DNA of 64,000 nucleotides from Phyllobacteriaceae bacterium (GCA_002708825.1 PAPF01000013.1:91350-155349); one strand, 5' to 3'; shown: positions 7,690 through 17,331, counted from the first letter of the stretch. Numbers and translations are program-made. Notes: generated from the letters alone by a model not told the origin.

Positions 7690-8181
7690 TCAGGAGCGGT
7701 ACGACCTGTTGAAATAGATGAGCGGATCGAGACTATCGCCGGTGGCAAGGCCTGTCACCTTGCCAAAAAGAACACGATGGGTGGCGAAGTCCCGGGCATC
7801 CTCGACGATGCAGTCGAACACGGCCATTGCACCCTTCAGCACCGGGGATCCGGTGGAAAGCGTTGTCCATTCGCCCAGCGAAAAGCGTTCGTCCTGGTTC
7901 ATCCCGCCAAGTCCTGCGAAGGCCTGCGAGAGCGCCTGGTGCGGCTTCGCCAGGGTGTTGAGCGCAAACACGCCGTTCTCGAAGATCGTGCCATTGTTCG
8001 GATTGTGACGGTTCAGGCAGACCAGGACCGTCGGCGGATCGTCCGAAACCGAACAGGCGGCGATCACCGTGGTCCCTCGCCGGCCGGCCGGGCCGTCGCT
8101 GGTGATGAGGTGGACCTGGCCGGCGAACCGCGCCATGGCGTCGCGATAGGCCTGACCATCGACTGGCAAAGGATGCAGCAA
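7690..8181 (-). CDS. Flavin reductase family protein (RutF/HpaC-like)
   Basis: About 163 residues. Family motifs include YRDAMARFAGQVHLITSDGP, GTTVIAACSVSDDPPTVLVC, LNRHNPNNGTIFENGVFALN and a C-terminal LIYFNRSYRS. Such proteins reduce FMN or FAD with NAD(P)H, often for a two-component monooxygenase. No monooxygenase is adjacent, so the partner is unknown. The start is uncertain. I place it at a TTG at 8181, just before the conserved domain; a GTG at 8262 would add an Arg/Cys-rich stretch unlike the family. Confidence 0.75.
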   Translation of the reverse strand: MLHPLPVDGQAYRDAMARFAGQVHLITSDGPAGRRGTTVIAACSVSDDPPTVLVCLNRHNPNNGTIFENGVFALNTLAKPHQALSQAFAGLGGMNQDERFSLGEWTTLSTGSPVLKGAMAVFDCIVEDARDFATHRVLFGKVTGLATGDSLDPLIYFNRSYRS

Positions 8182-8339
8182 GGAAGGAAACCCGCCCGGA
8201 ACTGGTGAATGACAGCGGCAGCGCCGCCGGTTTGAACCCGGCAATATAGGCGCAAGGTCCACTCATGCAAGGCAAACCGGTTGCGCCCGCCTGTCACGGC
8301 GGCTAACGGTGAGCCGGGAAGCCCTTTCGGAGCCGCAAA

Positions 8340-9410
8340 GTGCTGTTGCGCCACGTTCATATCGTCCTCTCCCTCGTCCTGGCGGCCGTGTCCGGCCTTC
8401 CCGGACAGGCCGGCGCGGCGACCCTCGGCTTCGCAGCACCGCTCTCCGGCTTTGCCGAAAGACTGGGCAGGCAGATGGAAGCCGGCGTCCGCGCCGCCGC
8501 CGCCGGACACACGGTCGTTGCCGCCGACACGGCCTGCACCGCGGAGGGAGGCGCAAAGGCCGCGCGCACCCTGATCCGTGGCGGAGCGTCCATCGCTGTC
8601 GGATTTCTCTGCACCGAGGCGCTGGAGGCGGCGCTTCCCCTGCTCAAGGACGCCCGCATTCCCGTCATCACGCCCGGCGTGCGCACCGATGGGATCACCG
8701 ACAATCGCGAACGAACCGGCTGGCTCGTCTGGCGCACCGCCCCGCGCGCCGATGCCGAACGAAGGGCGGCCGGCGAGATCATCCCCCGGCGCTGGCGCAA
8801 CGAGTTCTTCGCCATCGTGGATGACGGCACCATCGCCGCCCGCGAACTGGCCGAGACAGTGCGGTTGCAGGCCGAACTGGCCGGCCTCGAACCGGTCTTC
8901 ACCGACACCTTCCGTCCCCAGATGCCCAACCAGATCGGGCTTGCCGGCCGCCTCAAACGCACCGGTGCAACCCGTGTCTTCATCGGCGGCGACCGCCAGG
9001 ATGCGGCCATCCTTGCCCGCGACCTTGACGGCCTCGAAGCGCCGATGACACTGGCCGGCGGCGAGGCCCTCGTGAAGGACACGTCGGATGTGCCGTTGCC
9101 CGCCGGAACACTGGCCATCGCCATGCCGGACGCCAACGATGCCTTGCCCGAAGGCATCCGGTCCGCTCTCGCCTCGGACGGTGTCGTCGCCGAAGGCTAT
9201 GTCGCGCCCGGCTTCATCGCCGCTTCCATCGCGCTGCAGACCCTCGGCGACGCCCCGCCGCAAACGGCTGCCGAGTGGCACGAGCGCCTTGACGGCCGCA
9301 CCTTCGAAACGCCGGCCGGCGCGCTGACCTTCGACGGCAGGGGCGACCGCGCCGAAAACCCCTACCGCCTCCTGCGGTTCGATGGCGAGAACTGGGAGAT
9401 TGCGCCATGA
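8340..9410 (+). CDS. Periplasmic branched-chain-amino-acid-type binding protein
   Basis: 356 residues with a signal peptide (VHIVLSLVLAAVSGLPGQAGA) and a type 1 periplasmic binding fold: TLGFAAPLSGFAERLGRQME, a substrate-loop region with a disulfide-like Cys pair (ADTACTAEGG and VGFLCTEALE), then PVITPGVRTDG. Start is GTG at 8340 with GGAG about 7 nt upstream. No ABC permease or ATPase genes are nearby, so it is an orphan binding protein. It overlaps the next gene by ATGA, implying co-expression with a peptidase. Confidence 0.78.
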   Translation: MLLRHVHIVLSLVLAAVSGLPGQAGAATLGFAAPLSGFAERLGRQMEAGVRAAAAGHTVVAADTACTAEGGAKAARTLIRGGASIAVGFLCTEALEAALPLLKDARIPVITPGVRTDGITDNRERTGWLVWRTAPRADAERRAAGEIIPRRWRNEFFAIVDDGTIAARELAETVRLQAELAGLEPVFTDTFRPQMPNQIGLAGRLKRTGATRVFIGGDRQDAAILARDLDGLEAPMTLAGGEALVKDTSDVPLPAGTLAIAMPDANDALPEGIRSALASDGVVAEGYVAPGFIAASIALQTLGDAPPQTAAEWHERLDGRTFETPAGALTFDGRGDRAENPYRLLRFDGENWEIAP

Positions 9411-10429
9411 GCAAGTTCAGGACCGGACCGGTGAATTCGCTGACCGACATTGCCGGCCTGAAGGTGGGCAATGCCGGCGACCAGCGGCTGCGCTCCGGCG
9501 TCACGGTCATTGTTCCCGATGAGCCCGTCACCGCATCGGTAATGGTGCTGGGCGGCGCGCCGGGCACGCGCGAGACCGACCTTCTCGATCCCCACAACAG
9601 CGTGGAAAAGGTGCATGCGCTGGTCCTTTCCGGCGGATCCGCCTTCGGGCTCGACGCCGCCTCCGGCGTTCAGGCCGCGCTGCGCGAACAGGGCCGCGGC
9701 TTTGCCATCGGCCCGCACATCATCCCGATCGTGCCCGCAGCCATCATTTTCGACCTTGCCAATGGCGCGCCGAAGGACTGGGGCCGGTATCCCCCCTATC
9801 GGGAACTGGGTTACGAAGCAGCGCTTGCTGCGGCCACGCAATTCGAAACCGGTTCGGCGGGCGCCGGACTTGGCGCGCTGACCGCCACCGTCAAGGGCGG
9901 GCTCGGCACGGCCTCCACGGTTCTTGGCGACGGAACCACCGTTGCTGCCCTCGTCATCGCCAATCCGGTGGGCTCTCCGCTTGTGGGCGAAACGCATCAC
10001 TTCTGGGTCGCGCCCTTCGAGATCGGCGGCGAATTCGGCGGCCTCGGCCTGCCCTCGCCCATGCCCGGCGATGCCGACGGCTTGCGCATCAAGTTCCGCG
10101 ACATGCGCAGGCAGGGCATCGAGAACACGACCATCGCCGTCATCGCCACCGACGCGGCACTGAGCAAGGCCGAATGCAAGCGCCTGGCCGTGGCCGCCCA
10201 TGACGGCTTCGCCCGCGCCATATGGCCGGTGCATACCCCGCTTGACGGCGACCTGGTCTTTTCGCTGGCCACGGGAAGCCGCCCGCGCCCTGCCGACGGC
10301 GATGCCTTCATCGACCTGTGCGCCGCCGCCTCGGCCACCATGGCCCGTGCCATTGCCCGCGGCGTTCATGACGCCAGCCCGGCGGACGGCGACCTTTACC
10401 CCGCCTGGTGCACCCTTGGCCGTGGGTAA
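9407..10429 (+). CDS. P1 family peptidase (DmpA/beta-aminopeptidase type)
   Basis: 340 residues, the usual length. These Ntn-fold enzymes self-cleave and use the new N-terminal Ser or Thr to hydrolyse N-terminal residues from peptides or beta-amino acid amides. Motifs are ITDIAGLKVGNAGD-like at the N-terminus (actual SLTDIAGLKVGN), LVLSGGSAFGLDAASGVQAA, ANPVGSPLVG and ENTTIAVIATDAALSKAECK near residues 239-258, where the nucleophile is expected. The visible candidate is Thr rather than the more common Ser. Translation is coupled to the upstream binding-protein gene. Confidence 0.85.
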   Translation: MSKFRTGPVNSLTDIAGLKVGNAGDQRLRSGVTVIVPDEPVTASVMVLGGAPGTRETDLLDPHNSVEKVHALVLSGGSAFGLDAASGVQAALREQGRGFAIGPHIIPIVPAAIIFDLANGAPKDWGRYPPYRELGYEAALAAATQFETGSAGAGLGALTATVKGGLGTASTVLGDGTTVAALVIANPVGSPLVGETHHFWVAPFEIGGEFGGLGLPSPMPGDADGLRIKFRDMRRQGIENTTIAVIATDAALSKAECKRLAVAAHDGFARAIWPVHTPLDGDLVFSLATGSRPRPADGDAFIDLCAAASATMARAIARGVHDASPADGDLYPAWCTLGRG

Positions 10430-10508
10430 CGGCGGCGCGCACATTGTTTCCGCCCCCCCTTTCTGCTAGGCGGGGCGCCATCGTTCAATCCACCCGGAAC
10501 CACCCGAC

Positions 10509-11186
10509 ATGACCCGTCCGCTCGCCATCGCGCCCTCCATCCTCGCCTCCGACTTTTCGCGCCTTGGCGAGGAAGTGCGCGATGTCATCGCCCAGGGCGC
10601 GGACTGGGTGCACCTGGACGTGATGGACGGCCATTTCGTGCCCAACATCACCTTCGGGCCCGACGTGGTGAAGTCGATCCGCAAATACACCGATGCCACC
10701 TTCGACTGCCGCCTGATGATCGCGCCTTGCGACCCTTACCTGGAGGCCTTCGCCAAGGCAGGCGCCGACATCATCACCGTGCATGCCGAGGCCGGTCCGC
10801 ACCTGCACCGCTCGCTGCAGGCCATCCGCGCACTGGGCAAGAAGGCCGGTGTCTCGCTCAACCCGTCCACGCCGGAAAGCGTCATCGAATACTGCCTCGA
10901 CGAACTGGACCTGATCCTCGTCATGAGCGTCAATCCGGGCTTCGGCGGCCAGAAATTCATTCCCTCCGCGCTCGACAAGATCGCCCGCGTCAAGGCCATG
11001 GTCGGCGGCCGACCCATCGACATCGAGGTCGATGGCGGCGTGACCGCCGACAATGCCGAGGCCATCGCCCGCGCCGGCGCCAATGCGCTTGTCGCCGGTT
11101 CTGCCGTCTTCAAGGGCGGCACGCCGGAAGCCTATGCGGAGAACATCGCCGCCATCCGCGCCGCTGCGGAACGCGGGCGCGCCTGA
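10509..11186 (+). CDS. rpe: Ribulose-phosphate 3-epimerase
   Basis: 225 residues, full length TIM barrel. It interconverts ribulose-5-phosphate and xylulose-5-phosphate in the pentose phosphate pathway. Motifs: [37 protein letters not shown] with the catalytic and metal-site residues, [15 protein letters not shown] and [20 protein letters not shown]. It begins a plus-strand run with an overlapping membrane-protein gene and purB. Confidence 0.96.
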   Translation: MTRPLAIAPSILASDFSRLGEEVRDVIAQGADWVHLDVMDGHFVPNITFGPDVVKSIRKYTDATFDCRLMIAPCDPYLEAFAKAGADIITVHAEAGPHLHRSLQAIRALGKKAGVSLNPSTPESVIEYCLDELDLILVMSVNPGFGGQKFIPSALDKIARVKAMVGGRPIDIEVDGGVTADNAEAIARAGANALVAGSAVFKGGTPEAYAENIAAIRAAAERGRA

Positions 11187-11770
11187 TGCGGGGCAAGGGC
11201 CGCCTGCCATTCATGGCGGCCCTGCGTGCCGGCCTGCCCGGCTGGCCAATGGCGGTCGGTGGCGCGCTGGCCTGGGGCGCAACCCTTCTGACGAGCGCCG
11301 CACTCACGCTGTTCCTGCGCGGCTGGGCGCCGGCCGACATGCCGCCGCCGCTCATGATCTTCTTTTTCGGCGGCGCGGCCGCCTTCCCGCTCGCCCTGTG
11401 GCTCGCCGGCATCCTCGATCACTGGCTGGGCTTTCGCCGCGGCCAGCGTTTCGCCGCCGTCTTCGTGTTGCTGGGCGTCGGCTCGGTCGGCGTTACGGCA
11501 CTGATCTTCTCACAGGTCTTCCGCCAGTATTTCGCCGAATTCCACGCTCCGTTCGCAAGCCGCCAATGGGTCGTGGAAACCGTCTTCACAACCGCGGCCG
11601 CGATCTACCACTTCCTCGTCAACGGCCTGCGGCTCTTCGTTCCGCTCGGCCTGCCGGCGCTTGCCGCCACCGCTTTCCTGATGGCCCGAAGGCCGAAGTT
11701 GAGCAATCCGCCGCCCGGTGCTAACAGCACGCATCCGCAAGAACCCCCGAAGGACAGGTTTTCCCGATGA
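11186..11770 (+). CDS. Unrecognised inner-membrane protein
   Basis: 194 residues with about four hydrophobic segments (GWPMAVGGALAWGATLLTSA, PPPLMIFFFGGAAAFPLALW, FAAVFVLLGVGSVGVTALIF, LRLFVPLGLPALAATAFLMA) and a polar Pro-rich tail. The start ATG overlaps the rpe stop (TGATG) and its stop overlaps the purB ATG, so it is translationally coupled on both sides. I do not recognise a family or function. Confidence 0.8.
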   Translation: MRGKGRLPFMAALRAGLPGWPMAVGGALAWGATLLTSAALTLFLRGWAPADMPPPLMIFFFGGAAAFPLALWLAGILDHWLGFRRGQRFAAVFVLLGVGSVGVTALIFSQVFRQYFAEFHAPFASRQWVVETVFTTAAAIYHFLVNGLRLFVPLGLPALAATAFLMARRPKLSNPPPGANSTHPQEPPKDRFSR

Positions 11771-13101
11771 TCCCGCGCTACTCGCGGCCCGACATGGTCG
11801 CCATCTGGTCCCCCGAAACGAAATTCCGCATCTGGTTCGAGATCGAGGCCCATGCCTGCGACGCGCTCGCCGAGATCGGCGTCATCCCGAAGGAATCGGC
11901 CAGGACCATCTGGGAAAAAGGCGGGGCGGCCAGGTTCGACATCGACCGCATCGACGAGATCGAGCGCGAGACGAAACACGATGTCATCGCCTTCCTCACC
12001 CACCTGGCCGAATTCATCGGCCCCGACAGCCGCTTCGTCCACCAGGGCATGACCTCGTCGGATGTGCTCGATACCTGCTTCAACGTCCAGCTCGTACGTG
12101 CCACCGACCTGCTTCTGGCCGACATGGACAAGCTGCTGGCAGCGCTCAGGAAACGCGCCTTCGAGCACAAGGACACCGTCACCATCGGCCGCTCGCACGG
12201 CATCCATGCCGAGCCGACAACCTTCGGCGTGAAGCTCGCCCAGGCCTATGCCGAGTTCGACCGCTGCCGCACGCGCCTTGTCAATGCGCGTGAAGAGGTG
12301 GCCACGGTGGCCATTTCCGGCGCCGTCGGCACCTTCGCCAATATCGATCCGCGCGTCGAGGAACATGTGGCCGAGAAGATGGGCCTGAAGCCCGAACCGG
12401 TCTCCACCCAGGTCATCCCGCGTGACCGCCACGCCATGTATTTCGCCACGCTCGGTGTCGTCGCCTCCTCCATCGAGCGCTTGGCGACCGAAATCCGCCA
12501 CCTCCAGCGCACCGAGGTGCTGGAGGCCGAGGAATATTTCTCCAAGGGCCAGAAAGGCTCGTCGGCCATGCCGCACAAGCGCAATCCGGTCCTGACCGAG
12601 AACCTGACCGGCCTTGCCCGAATGGTCCGCGCCTATGCCATGCCAGCCATGGAAAACGTGGCGCTCTGGCACGAGCGCGACATTTCACATTCCTCGGTGG
12701 AACGCATGATCGGCCCGGATGCCACCGTGACGCTGGACTTCGCGCTCGCCCGCCTGACCAATGTGGTGGAAAACCTCGTCGTCTATCCGGAACGCATGAT
12801 GGGCAACATGGACCGCCTCGGCGGGCTCGTCCATTCGCAGCGCATCCTGCTTGCCCTCACCCAGGCCGGCGTGTCTCGCGAGGACGCCTACCGTCTTGTC
12901 CAGCGCAACGCGATGAAGGTCTGGGACAGCTACCAGCGGAGCGGTCAGGCCGATGTGGACTTCCTTGAGGAACTGCTGAACGACGAGGATGTGCGCAAGG
13001 CGCTGTCGGAAGAGGAAATCCGCTCCCGCTTCGATCTCGGCTATCACACCAAGCACGCCGACACGATCTTCGCCCGGGTCTTCGGCACCGCCGAGGCCTG
13101 A
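11767..13101 (+). CDS. purB: Adenylosuccinate lyase
   Basis: 444 residues. It removes fumarate from SAICAR and from adenylosuccinate in purine synthesis. The fumarase/aspartase signature SSAMPHKRNPVLTENLTGLA is intact, with TIGRSHGIHAEPTTFG and VHQGMTSSDVLDTCFN upstream. It is separated from the purC-L operon by about 3 kb of other genes. Downstream an inverted repeat AAGCCGGC-GTTCA-GCCGGCTT (13120-13140) could end transcription but has a poor T-run. Confidence 0.96.
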   Translation: MIPRYSRPDMVAIWSPETKFRIWFEIEAHACDALAEIGVIPKESARTIWEKGGAARFDIDRIDEIERETKHDVIAFLTHLAEFIGPDSRFVHQGMTSSDVLDTCFNVQLVRATDLLLADMDKLLAALRKRAFEHKDTVTIGRSHGIHAEPTTFGVKLAQAYAEFDRCRTRLVNAREEVATVAISGAVGTFANIDPRVEEHVAEKMGLKPEPVSTQVIPRDRHAMYFATLGVVASSIERLATEIRHLQRTEVLEAEEYFSKGQKGSSAMPHKRNPVLTENLTGLARMVRAYAMPAMENVALWHERDISHSSVERMIGPDATVTLDFALARLTNVVENLVVYPERMMGNMDRLGGLVHSQRILLALTQAGVSREDAYRLVQRNAMKVWDSYQRSGQADVDFLEELLNDEDVRKALSEEEIRSRFDLGYHTKHADTIFARVFGTAEA

Positions 13102-13129
13102 CCGGAACAGGACTTGAGGAAGCCGGCGT

Positions 13130-13933
13130 TCAGCCGGCTTCTTCGGCCACCGCCCGCCGGTAGAGATGCCATGTCGCATGGCCCAGCACCGGCAGGACCA
13201 CGGCAAGGCCGGCGAAGAACGGCACCGTGCCGATCACCAGCAGCCCGGCCACGATCAGTCCCCATCCGGCCACCGGCACCGGATTGGCCAGCGTGACGCG
13301 CACGGACGTATCCAGCGCGGCCAGCGCGCCGGTATCGCGGTCGAGCAGCAGCGGAAAGGCGACCACCGTTGTCGCCAGCACAAGCACCGCGAAGCCCAGT
13401 CCTGCCAGGTTGCCCCAGAGCATCACGGAACGCCCGGCCTGTGTCGCCAGCATCATTTGCACCATGTCGGCCAGGCCTTGCGGCTGCGTATCCCCGAAAT
13501 GGGCGGCATGGATCGCCTGCGCCGTCAGCAGCCATGCGACGAAGAGGCCGAGCAGCCACGCGGCAACGCCGATGATCGAGGGCAGCGCCGGCGAGTGCCG
13601 GACGTCGAAGGCGTGCCACCACGACGTGTCCATGCCGGCCTCGCGCCTCCGGCTGATCTCGTAGAGCCCGATGGCTGCCACCGGACCGACCAGTGCGAAT
13701 CCCGACATCAGCGGGAACAAAAGGGTCAGGATGTTGGCGCCTGTCATCCACGCCGACAGGACGAGGCCAGCGACGGGATAGATCAGGCACAGGAAGACGT
13801 AGTGCGACGGCTTTTCGAAGAAATCCTCAAGGCCCAGCCGCAGGGCCGTTCGCAGGTCCGCAAAGGACAGGCGCCTGATTGCCGGGCGCGTGAACGTCTC
13901 GTTGGCGCCCGCGACCACGTGAAATCCGCTCAT
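13130..13933 (-). CDS. DUF2189 inner-membrane protein
   Basis: 267 residues with about six hydrophobic helices (VFLCLIYPVAGLVLSAW, LLFPLMSGFALVGPVAAIGL, IIGVAAWLLGLFVAWLLTAQ, LWGNLAGLGFAVLVLATTVV, GWGLIVAGLLVIGTVPFFAG). The N-terminal IRRLSFADLRTALRLGLEDF and YEISRRREAG fit the DUF2189 family of unknown function. Start at 13933 is preceded by GGAGGTG. It is convergent with purB; their ends are 28 bp apart and share an inverted repeat. Confidence 0.85.
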   Translation of the reverse strand: MSGFHVVAGANETFTRPAIRRLSFADLRTALRLGLEDFFEKPSHYVFLCLIYPVAGLVLSAWMTGANILTLLFPLMSGFALVGPVAAIGLYEISRRREAGMDTSWWHAFDVRHSPALPSIIGVAAWLLGLFVAWLLTAQAIHAAHFGDTQPQGLADMVQMMLATQAGRSVMLWGNLAGLGFAVLVLATTVVAFPLLLDRDTGALAALDTSVRVTLANPVPVAGWGLIVAGLLVIGTVPFFAGLAVVLPVLGHATWHLYRRAVAEEAG

Positions 13934-14142
13934 GGCAGCACCTCCGTTCATTCAACGGGGCTGCGGCGGAACCGGTCGTGCCGGGGGCAGCGCGAGATAC
14001 CGCAGCTAGACCCCTGAAACGGAAAGTATAGCGCAATATGGTCCGTTTTCCCACCGGGCGGACCGCACCCCATGCCAGGAGGCGCCGCGACGGCACGGAT
14101 TGCGCCTTGCAGGGCGAAAGCGCCTGCATTACATGCGCGCCC

Positions 14143-14697
14143 ATGAAATCATCCGAATGCGAAATACTGATCGTCCCCGGCTATACCGGTTCAGGCCCCG
14201 ATCACTGGCAGTCCCGCTGGCAAAGCCGGCTTTCCACGGCTCGGCGCGTCGAGCAGGACGCCTGGAGCAAACCGGTGCGCGAGGACTGGGTCGGCCGCCT
14301 CGTCGAAGAGGTGGAACGCGCGGAAAAACCGGTCGTCCTCGTCGGGCATTCGCTGGGTGCCGCGATATGCGTGCTGGGCGCGCAGGCGATTCGCGGCAAG
14401 GTCGCCGGCGCCTTCTTCGCCGCTCCGCCGGATACCGCCAATCCGGCCGTCCGGCCGAAGCACCTGATGACCTTCGGCCCCTATCCGCGCGATCCCCTGC
14501 CCTTTCCCGCAGTGGTCATTGCCAGCCGCAACGATCCGTTCTGCGCCTTCGACGTGGCCGAAGACCTGGCGGCAAGCTGGGGCGCGCTTTTTCTCGATGG
14601 CGGCGAAAGCGGCCACATCAATGCCGAATCCGGCCACGGGCCATGGCCGGAAGGCTCCATGGTCTTCGCGAAATTCCTGTCCCACCTGAAAGCCTGA
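14143..14697 (+). CDS. RBBP9/YdeN-type alpha/beta hydrolase
   Basis: 184 residues. The small serine hydrolase fold begins ILIVPGYTGSGPDHWQSRWQ. The nucleophile elbow is VLVGHSLGAAICVLG, the acid is in VVIASRNDPFCAFDVAEDLA and the histidine in ESGHINAESGHGPWPEG. This matches the RBBP9/YdeN family, whose bacterial substrates are mostly unknown. Start ATG at 14143 sits just before the conserved domain; the open frame extends upstream without family similarity. Confidence 0.88.
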   Translation: MKSSECEILIVPGYTGSGPDHWQSRWQSRLSTARRVEQDAWSKPVREDWVGRLVEEVERAEKPVVLVGHSLGAAICVLGAQAIRGKVAGAFFAAPPDTANPAVRPKHLMTFGPYPRDPLPFPAVVIASRNDPFCAFDVAEDLAASWGALFLDGGESGHINAESGHGPWPEGSMVFAKFLSHLKA

Positions 14698-14727
14698 CCG
14701 GAAGCCCGGAACAAGGCCCGGCCGGTT

Positions 14728-15516
14728 TCAGCCCTTGTCCATGGCCTCGCGGGCCTCGGCAACCATCTGCGCCGCGCCGGCGGCCATGTAAAGCCCTTCG
14801 GTCGCCACCGCCATCAGCCGGTAGCCCATGGCGGCATAGGTCGCGCAGATCGCCGTGTTGATGGCGTAGATGGCAGAGAGCTTGCCACGCGCCGTCGCCT
14901 TGGCCGCGATCGCGCCGATGGCCTCCATCATGTCGTCCATCAGCGGATCGATCCGGTGGCCGCCCGACCAGGCGATGGAAAAGTCCGACGGACCGACGAA
15001 AACGCCGTCGATCCCGTCCACGTCGAGGATGTCGTCGGCGATCTCGAAGGCTTCGCGCGTCTCGATCATGGCAAAGGCCAGCGTCTGCGCATTGGCGCAT
15101 TCCAGGTAGGCCTGGCCACCGGCCACGCCGCGCCGCGGTATCCCGATGGTCGGTCCCCAGGACCGCCCCCCGACGGGCGGATACTTCATCGCCGCGGCAA
15201 AGCGGCGGGCATCGTCAAGCGTGTTGATCATCGGCGCGATGACGGCGTCGGCGCCGAAATCCAGCGCACGGCTTGCCATGTCGAATCGGCCGACGGGGAT
15301 GCGCACGATGGCTGGCTTGCCAGCCGTGAGGACCGGCGGCAGGCAGCGCAGCACCGAACCGTCGTCATGGCCGCCATGCTGCATGTCGAGGATGACCGTG
15401 TCGAACGCCGTCGCGGCCACCGCCTCCATCGTCACCGGATCGGGAATGGCCGACCATGCGCTGAGCAGGGTTTCGCCGGCGCGCATGCGGTCGGCCAGGC
15501 TGGTAAGTCTCGACAT
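14728..15516 (-). CDS. HpcH/HpaI aldolase family protein
   Basis: 262 residues. Class II metal-dependent aldolase of the HpaI type, which cleaves or forms 2-keto-acid aldol adducts with pyruvate or glyoxylate. Motifs: FDTVILDMQHGGHD, GADAVIAPMINTLDDARRFA, MIETREAFEIADDI and GIDGVFVGPSDFSIAWSGG. Start at 15516 has GAGGAGGAAG directly upstream. The substrate cannot be inferred because the neighbours are unrelated. Confidence 0.88.
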   Translation of the reverse strand: MSRLTSLADRMRAGETLLSAWSAIPDPVTMEAVAATAFDTVILDMQHGGHDDGSVLRCLPPVLTAGKPAIVRIPVGRFDMASRALDFGADAVIAPMINTLDDARRFAAAMKYPPVGGRSWGPTIGIPRRGVAGGQAYLECANAQTLAFAMIETREAFEIADDILDVDGIDGVFVGPSDFSIAWSGGHRIDPLMDDMMEAIGAIAAKATARGKLSAIYAINTAICATYAAMGYRLMAVATEGLYMAAGAAQMVAEAREAMDKG

Positions 15517-15564
15517 TTCTTCCTCCTCGCCGCCATCGGCCGGCACGATGCGTCATCCTTGCAA

Positions 15565-15597
15565 GCAAAACGGCCGCCCGGCAAGACCGGACGGCCG
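15565..15597 (-). terminator. Rho-independent terminator after the DUF1476 gene
   Basis: Stem CGGCCGCCCGG (15571-15581) pairs with CCGGACGGCCG (15587-15597), one G-U type mismatch, loop of five. On the minus strand it is followed by TTTTGC. It lies 27 bp past the stop at 15624. Confidence 0.7.
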
Positions 15598-15623
15598 TCA
15601 ATCCCCGCAGGAAACGTCCCGCC

Positions 15624-15944
15624 TTATTCCTTGGTCACCTGCTCGGCCGCCGTGGCAAGCAGTTCGTCCATGGTGCGGCGGATCTGGTGGTCGGACTGGT
15701 CCACGCCGGCGGCGTCGAAGTCACCGCGGATCTTGCGGAACACGTCCTCGTCGCCGGCTTCCTCGAAATCGGCGAGCACCACTTCCTTGGCATAGGCCTC
15801 GGCGGCGTCGCCGGTCTTGCCCATCTTCTCCGCTGCCCACAGGCCAAGCAGCTTGTTGCGGCGCGCCATGGCCCTGAACTTCAGTTCCTCGTCATGGGCA
15901 AACTTGTTCTCGAAGGCCTTTTCGCGGTCACTCATCTGGCTCAT
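15624..15944 (-). CDS. DUF1476 protein (zeta-type F1-ATPase inhibitor family)
   Basis: 106 residues, family length. In Paracoccus the zeta subunit of this family inhibits the F1F0-ATPase; in other species the effect is weak or unknown. Motifs: SDREKAFENKFAHDEELKF, RARRNKLLGLW-like (actual MARRNKLLGLWAAEKMG) and KIRGDFDAAGVDQSDHQIRR. The start ATG at 15944 has AAGGA about 7 nt upstream; an ATG at 15935 is an alternative. Cytosolic, predicted all-helical. Own terminator at 15565-15597. Confidence 0.9.
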   Translation of the reverse strand: MSQMSDREKAFENKFAHDEELKFRAMARRNKLLGLWAAEKMGKTGDAAEAYAKEVVLADFEEAGDEDVFRKIRGDFDAAGVDQSDHQIRRTMDELLATAAEQVTKE

Positions 15945-16243
15945 TGAAACGATCCTTGTGTCTGGGCGCGCCGGACAAGCCGGCAGGGCATGATTGAGGC
16001 TACCCCAATATGGGTTTTGCGTTCTCTTAGCAAAAGGCTTTCCACTTGAAAACGCGACCATCGCCGCGTTGGCCGCAAATTGTGCCGGCAGAAAGCGGTT
16101 GATGGCGTATGACGCCCATTGAGGAAAACCCGGCTTTGGTTTAGAGACCCCGGCAGGGACGGTGCGCGATGGCGTGCCGCCAAACTGATTCCGCGTTCGC
16201 GCGCCGCGCCCTTGAGCGCGCAAGGTCTTGAAGAGAAAAGCCC
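15945..16243. other. Divergent intergenic region, DUF1476 gene / purC
   Basis: About 300 bp without a gene, containing the divergent promoters. Near purC there is a GC-rich hairpin-prone stretch (GCGCGC...TTGAGCGCGC, about 16199-16221), which could lie in the purC leader. I see no recognisable purine riboswitch core. Confidence 0.5.
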
Positions 16244-17041
16244 ATGAACCGTCGCCGCCGCATTTACGAAGGCAAGGCCAAGATCCTCTATGAAGGCCCC
16301 GAGCCGGGCACGCTGATCCAGTTCTTCAAGGACGACGCCACCGCGTTCAATGCCAAGAAGCACGAGATCGTCGATGGCAAGGGCGTGCTCAACAACCGCA
16401 TCTCCGAGCACATCTTCACCAATCTCAACCGCATGGGCATTCCCACCCACTTCATCCGCCGCCTCAACATGCGCGAGCAACTGATCAAGGAAGTGGAGAT
16501 CATTCCGCTCGAGGTCGTGGTGCGCAACGTGGCCGCGGGTTCGCTGTCCAAGCGCCTCGGCATCGAGGAAGGCACGGTCCTGCCGCGCTCCATCATCGAA
16601 TTCTATTACAAGGCCGACGCGCTGGACGACCCCATGGTCTCCGAGGAACACATCACGGCGTTCGGCTGGGCTTCGCCGCAGGAAATCGATGACATCATGG
16701 CGCTGGCCATCCGCATCAACGACTTCCTGTCGGGCATGTTCCTCGGCGTCGGCATCCAGCTTGTCGACTTCAAGATCGAATGCGGCCGGCTCTGGGAAGG
16801 CGACATGATGCGCATCGTGCTGGCCGACGAGATCTCGCCCGATTCCTGCCGCCTCTGGGATGTCGTCACCCAGGACAAGCTGGACAAGGACCGCTTCCGC
16901 CGCGACATGGGCGGCCTCGTCGAGGCCTACCAGGAAGTGGCCCGGCGCCTGGGCATCATCAACGAGAACGAGCCGCCGCGTTCCTCCGGTCCGGTGCTCG
17001 TTTCCAGCAAGGACGACAAGGACGGCGGCTCGGTCCACTGA
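16244..17041 (+). CDS. purC: SAICAR synthase
   Basis: 265 residues. It joins CAIR and aspartate to give SAICAR. Motifs: [20 protein letters not shown] with the ATP-binding lysine region, [32 protein letters not shown] and [20 protein letters not shown] followed by [13 protein letters not shown]. First gene of the operon purC-purS-orf-purQ-hydrolase-lipoprotein-purL-bolA. Confidence 0.97.
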   Translation: MNRRRRIYEGKAKILYEGPEPGTLIQFFKDDATAFNAKKHEIVDGKGVLNNRISEHIFTNLNRMGIPTHFIRRLNMREQLIKEVEIIPLEVVVRNVAAGSLSKRLGIEEGTVLPRSIIEFYYKADALDDPMVSEEHITAFGWASPQEIDDIMALAIRINDFLSGMFLGVGIQLVDFKIECGRLWEGDMMRIVLADEISPDSCRLWDVVTQDKLDKDRFRRDMGGLVEAYQEVARRLGIINENEPPRSSGPVLVSSKDDKDGGSVH

Positions 17042-17082
17042 GCCGCCGCCGCGACAGTCAGGCAAGCAAGGACAGACAACAA

Positions 17083-17325
17083 GTGATCAAGGCACGCGTC
17101 ACCGTCACACTGAAGAACGGCGTTCTGGACCCGCAGGGCAAGGCCATCGAGGGCGCACTGGGCACGCTGGGCTTTTCCGGCGTCGGCCATGTCCGCCAGG
17201 GCAAGGTCTTCGACATCGAACTCGATCATGACGATCGGGCCCGCGCCGAGACCGAGTTGAAGGCCATGGCCGAAAAGCTGCTCGCAAACACGGTGATTGA
17301 GGACTACACTGTCTCCATCACCTGA
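17083..17325 (+). CDS. purS: FGAM synthase subunit PurS
   Basis: 80 residues, typical for PurS, which bridges PurQ and PurL in the three-part FGAM synthase. It reads IKARVTVTLKNGVLDPQGKA, LGTLGFSGVGHVRQGKVFDI and LLANTVIEDYTVSIT. The start is GTG at 17083, fixed by family alignment and an AAGGA about 10 nt upstream; there is no ATG nearby. It lies 41 bp after purC. Confidence 0.95.
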   Translation: MIKARVTVTLKNGVLDPQGKAIEGALGTLGFSGVGHVRQGKVFDIELDHDDRARAETELKAMAEKLLANTVIEDYTVSIT

Positions 17326-17331
17326 GGTTGC

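Noticed and set aside
13119-13141. Rho-independent terminator between purB and the DUF2189 gene
   Set aside because: The stem is good but neither strand has a T-run; kept only as a remark under purB.
15945-16243. Purine riboswitch upstream of purC
   Set aside because: No match to the conserved three-way-junction core; only generic GC-rich hairpins.
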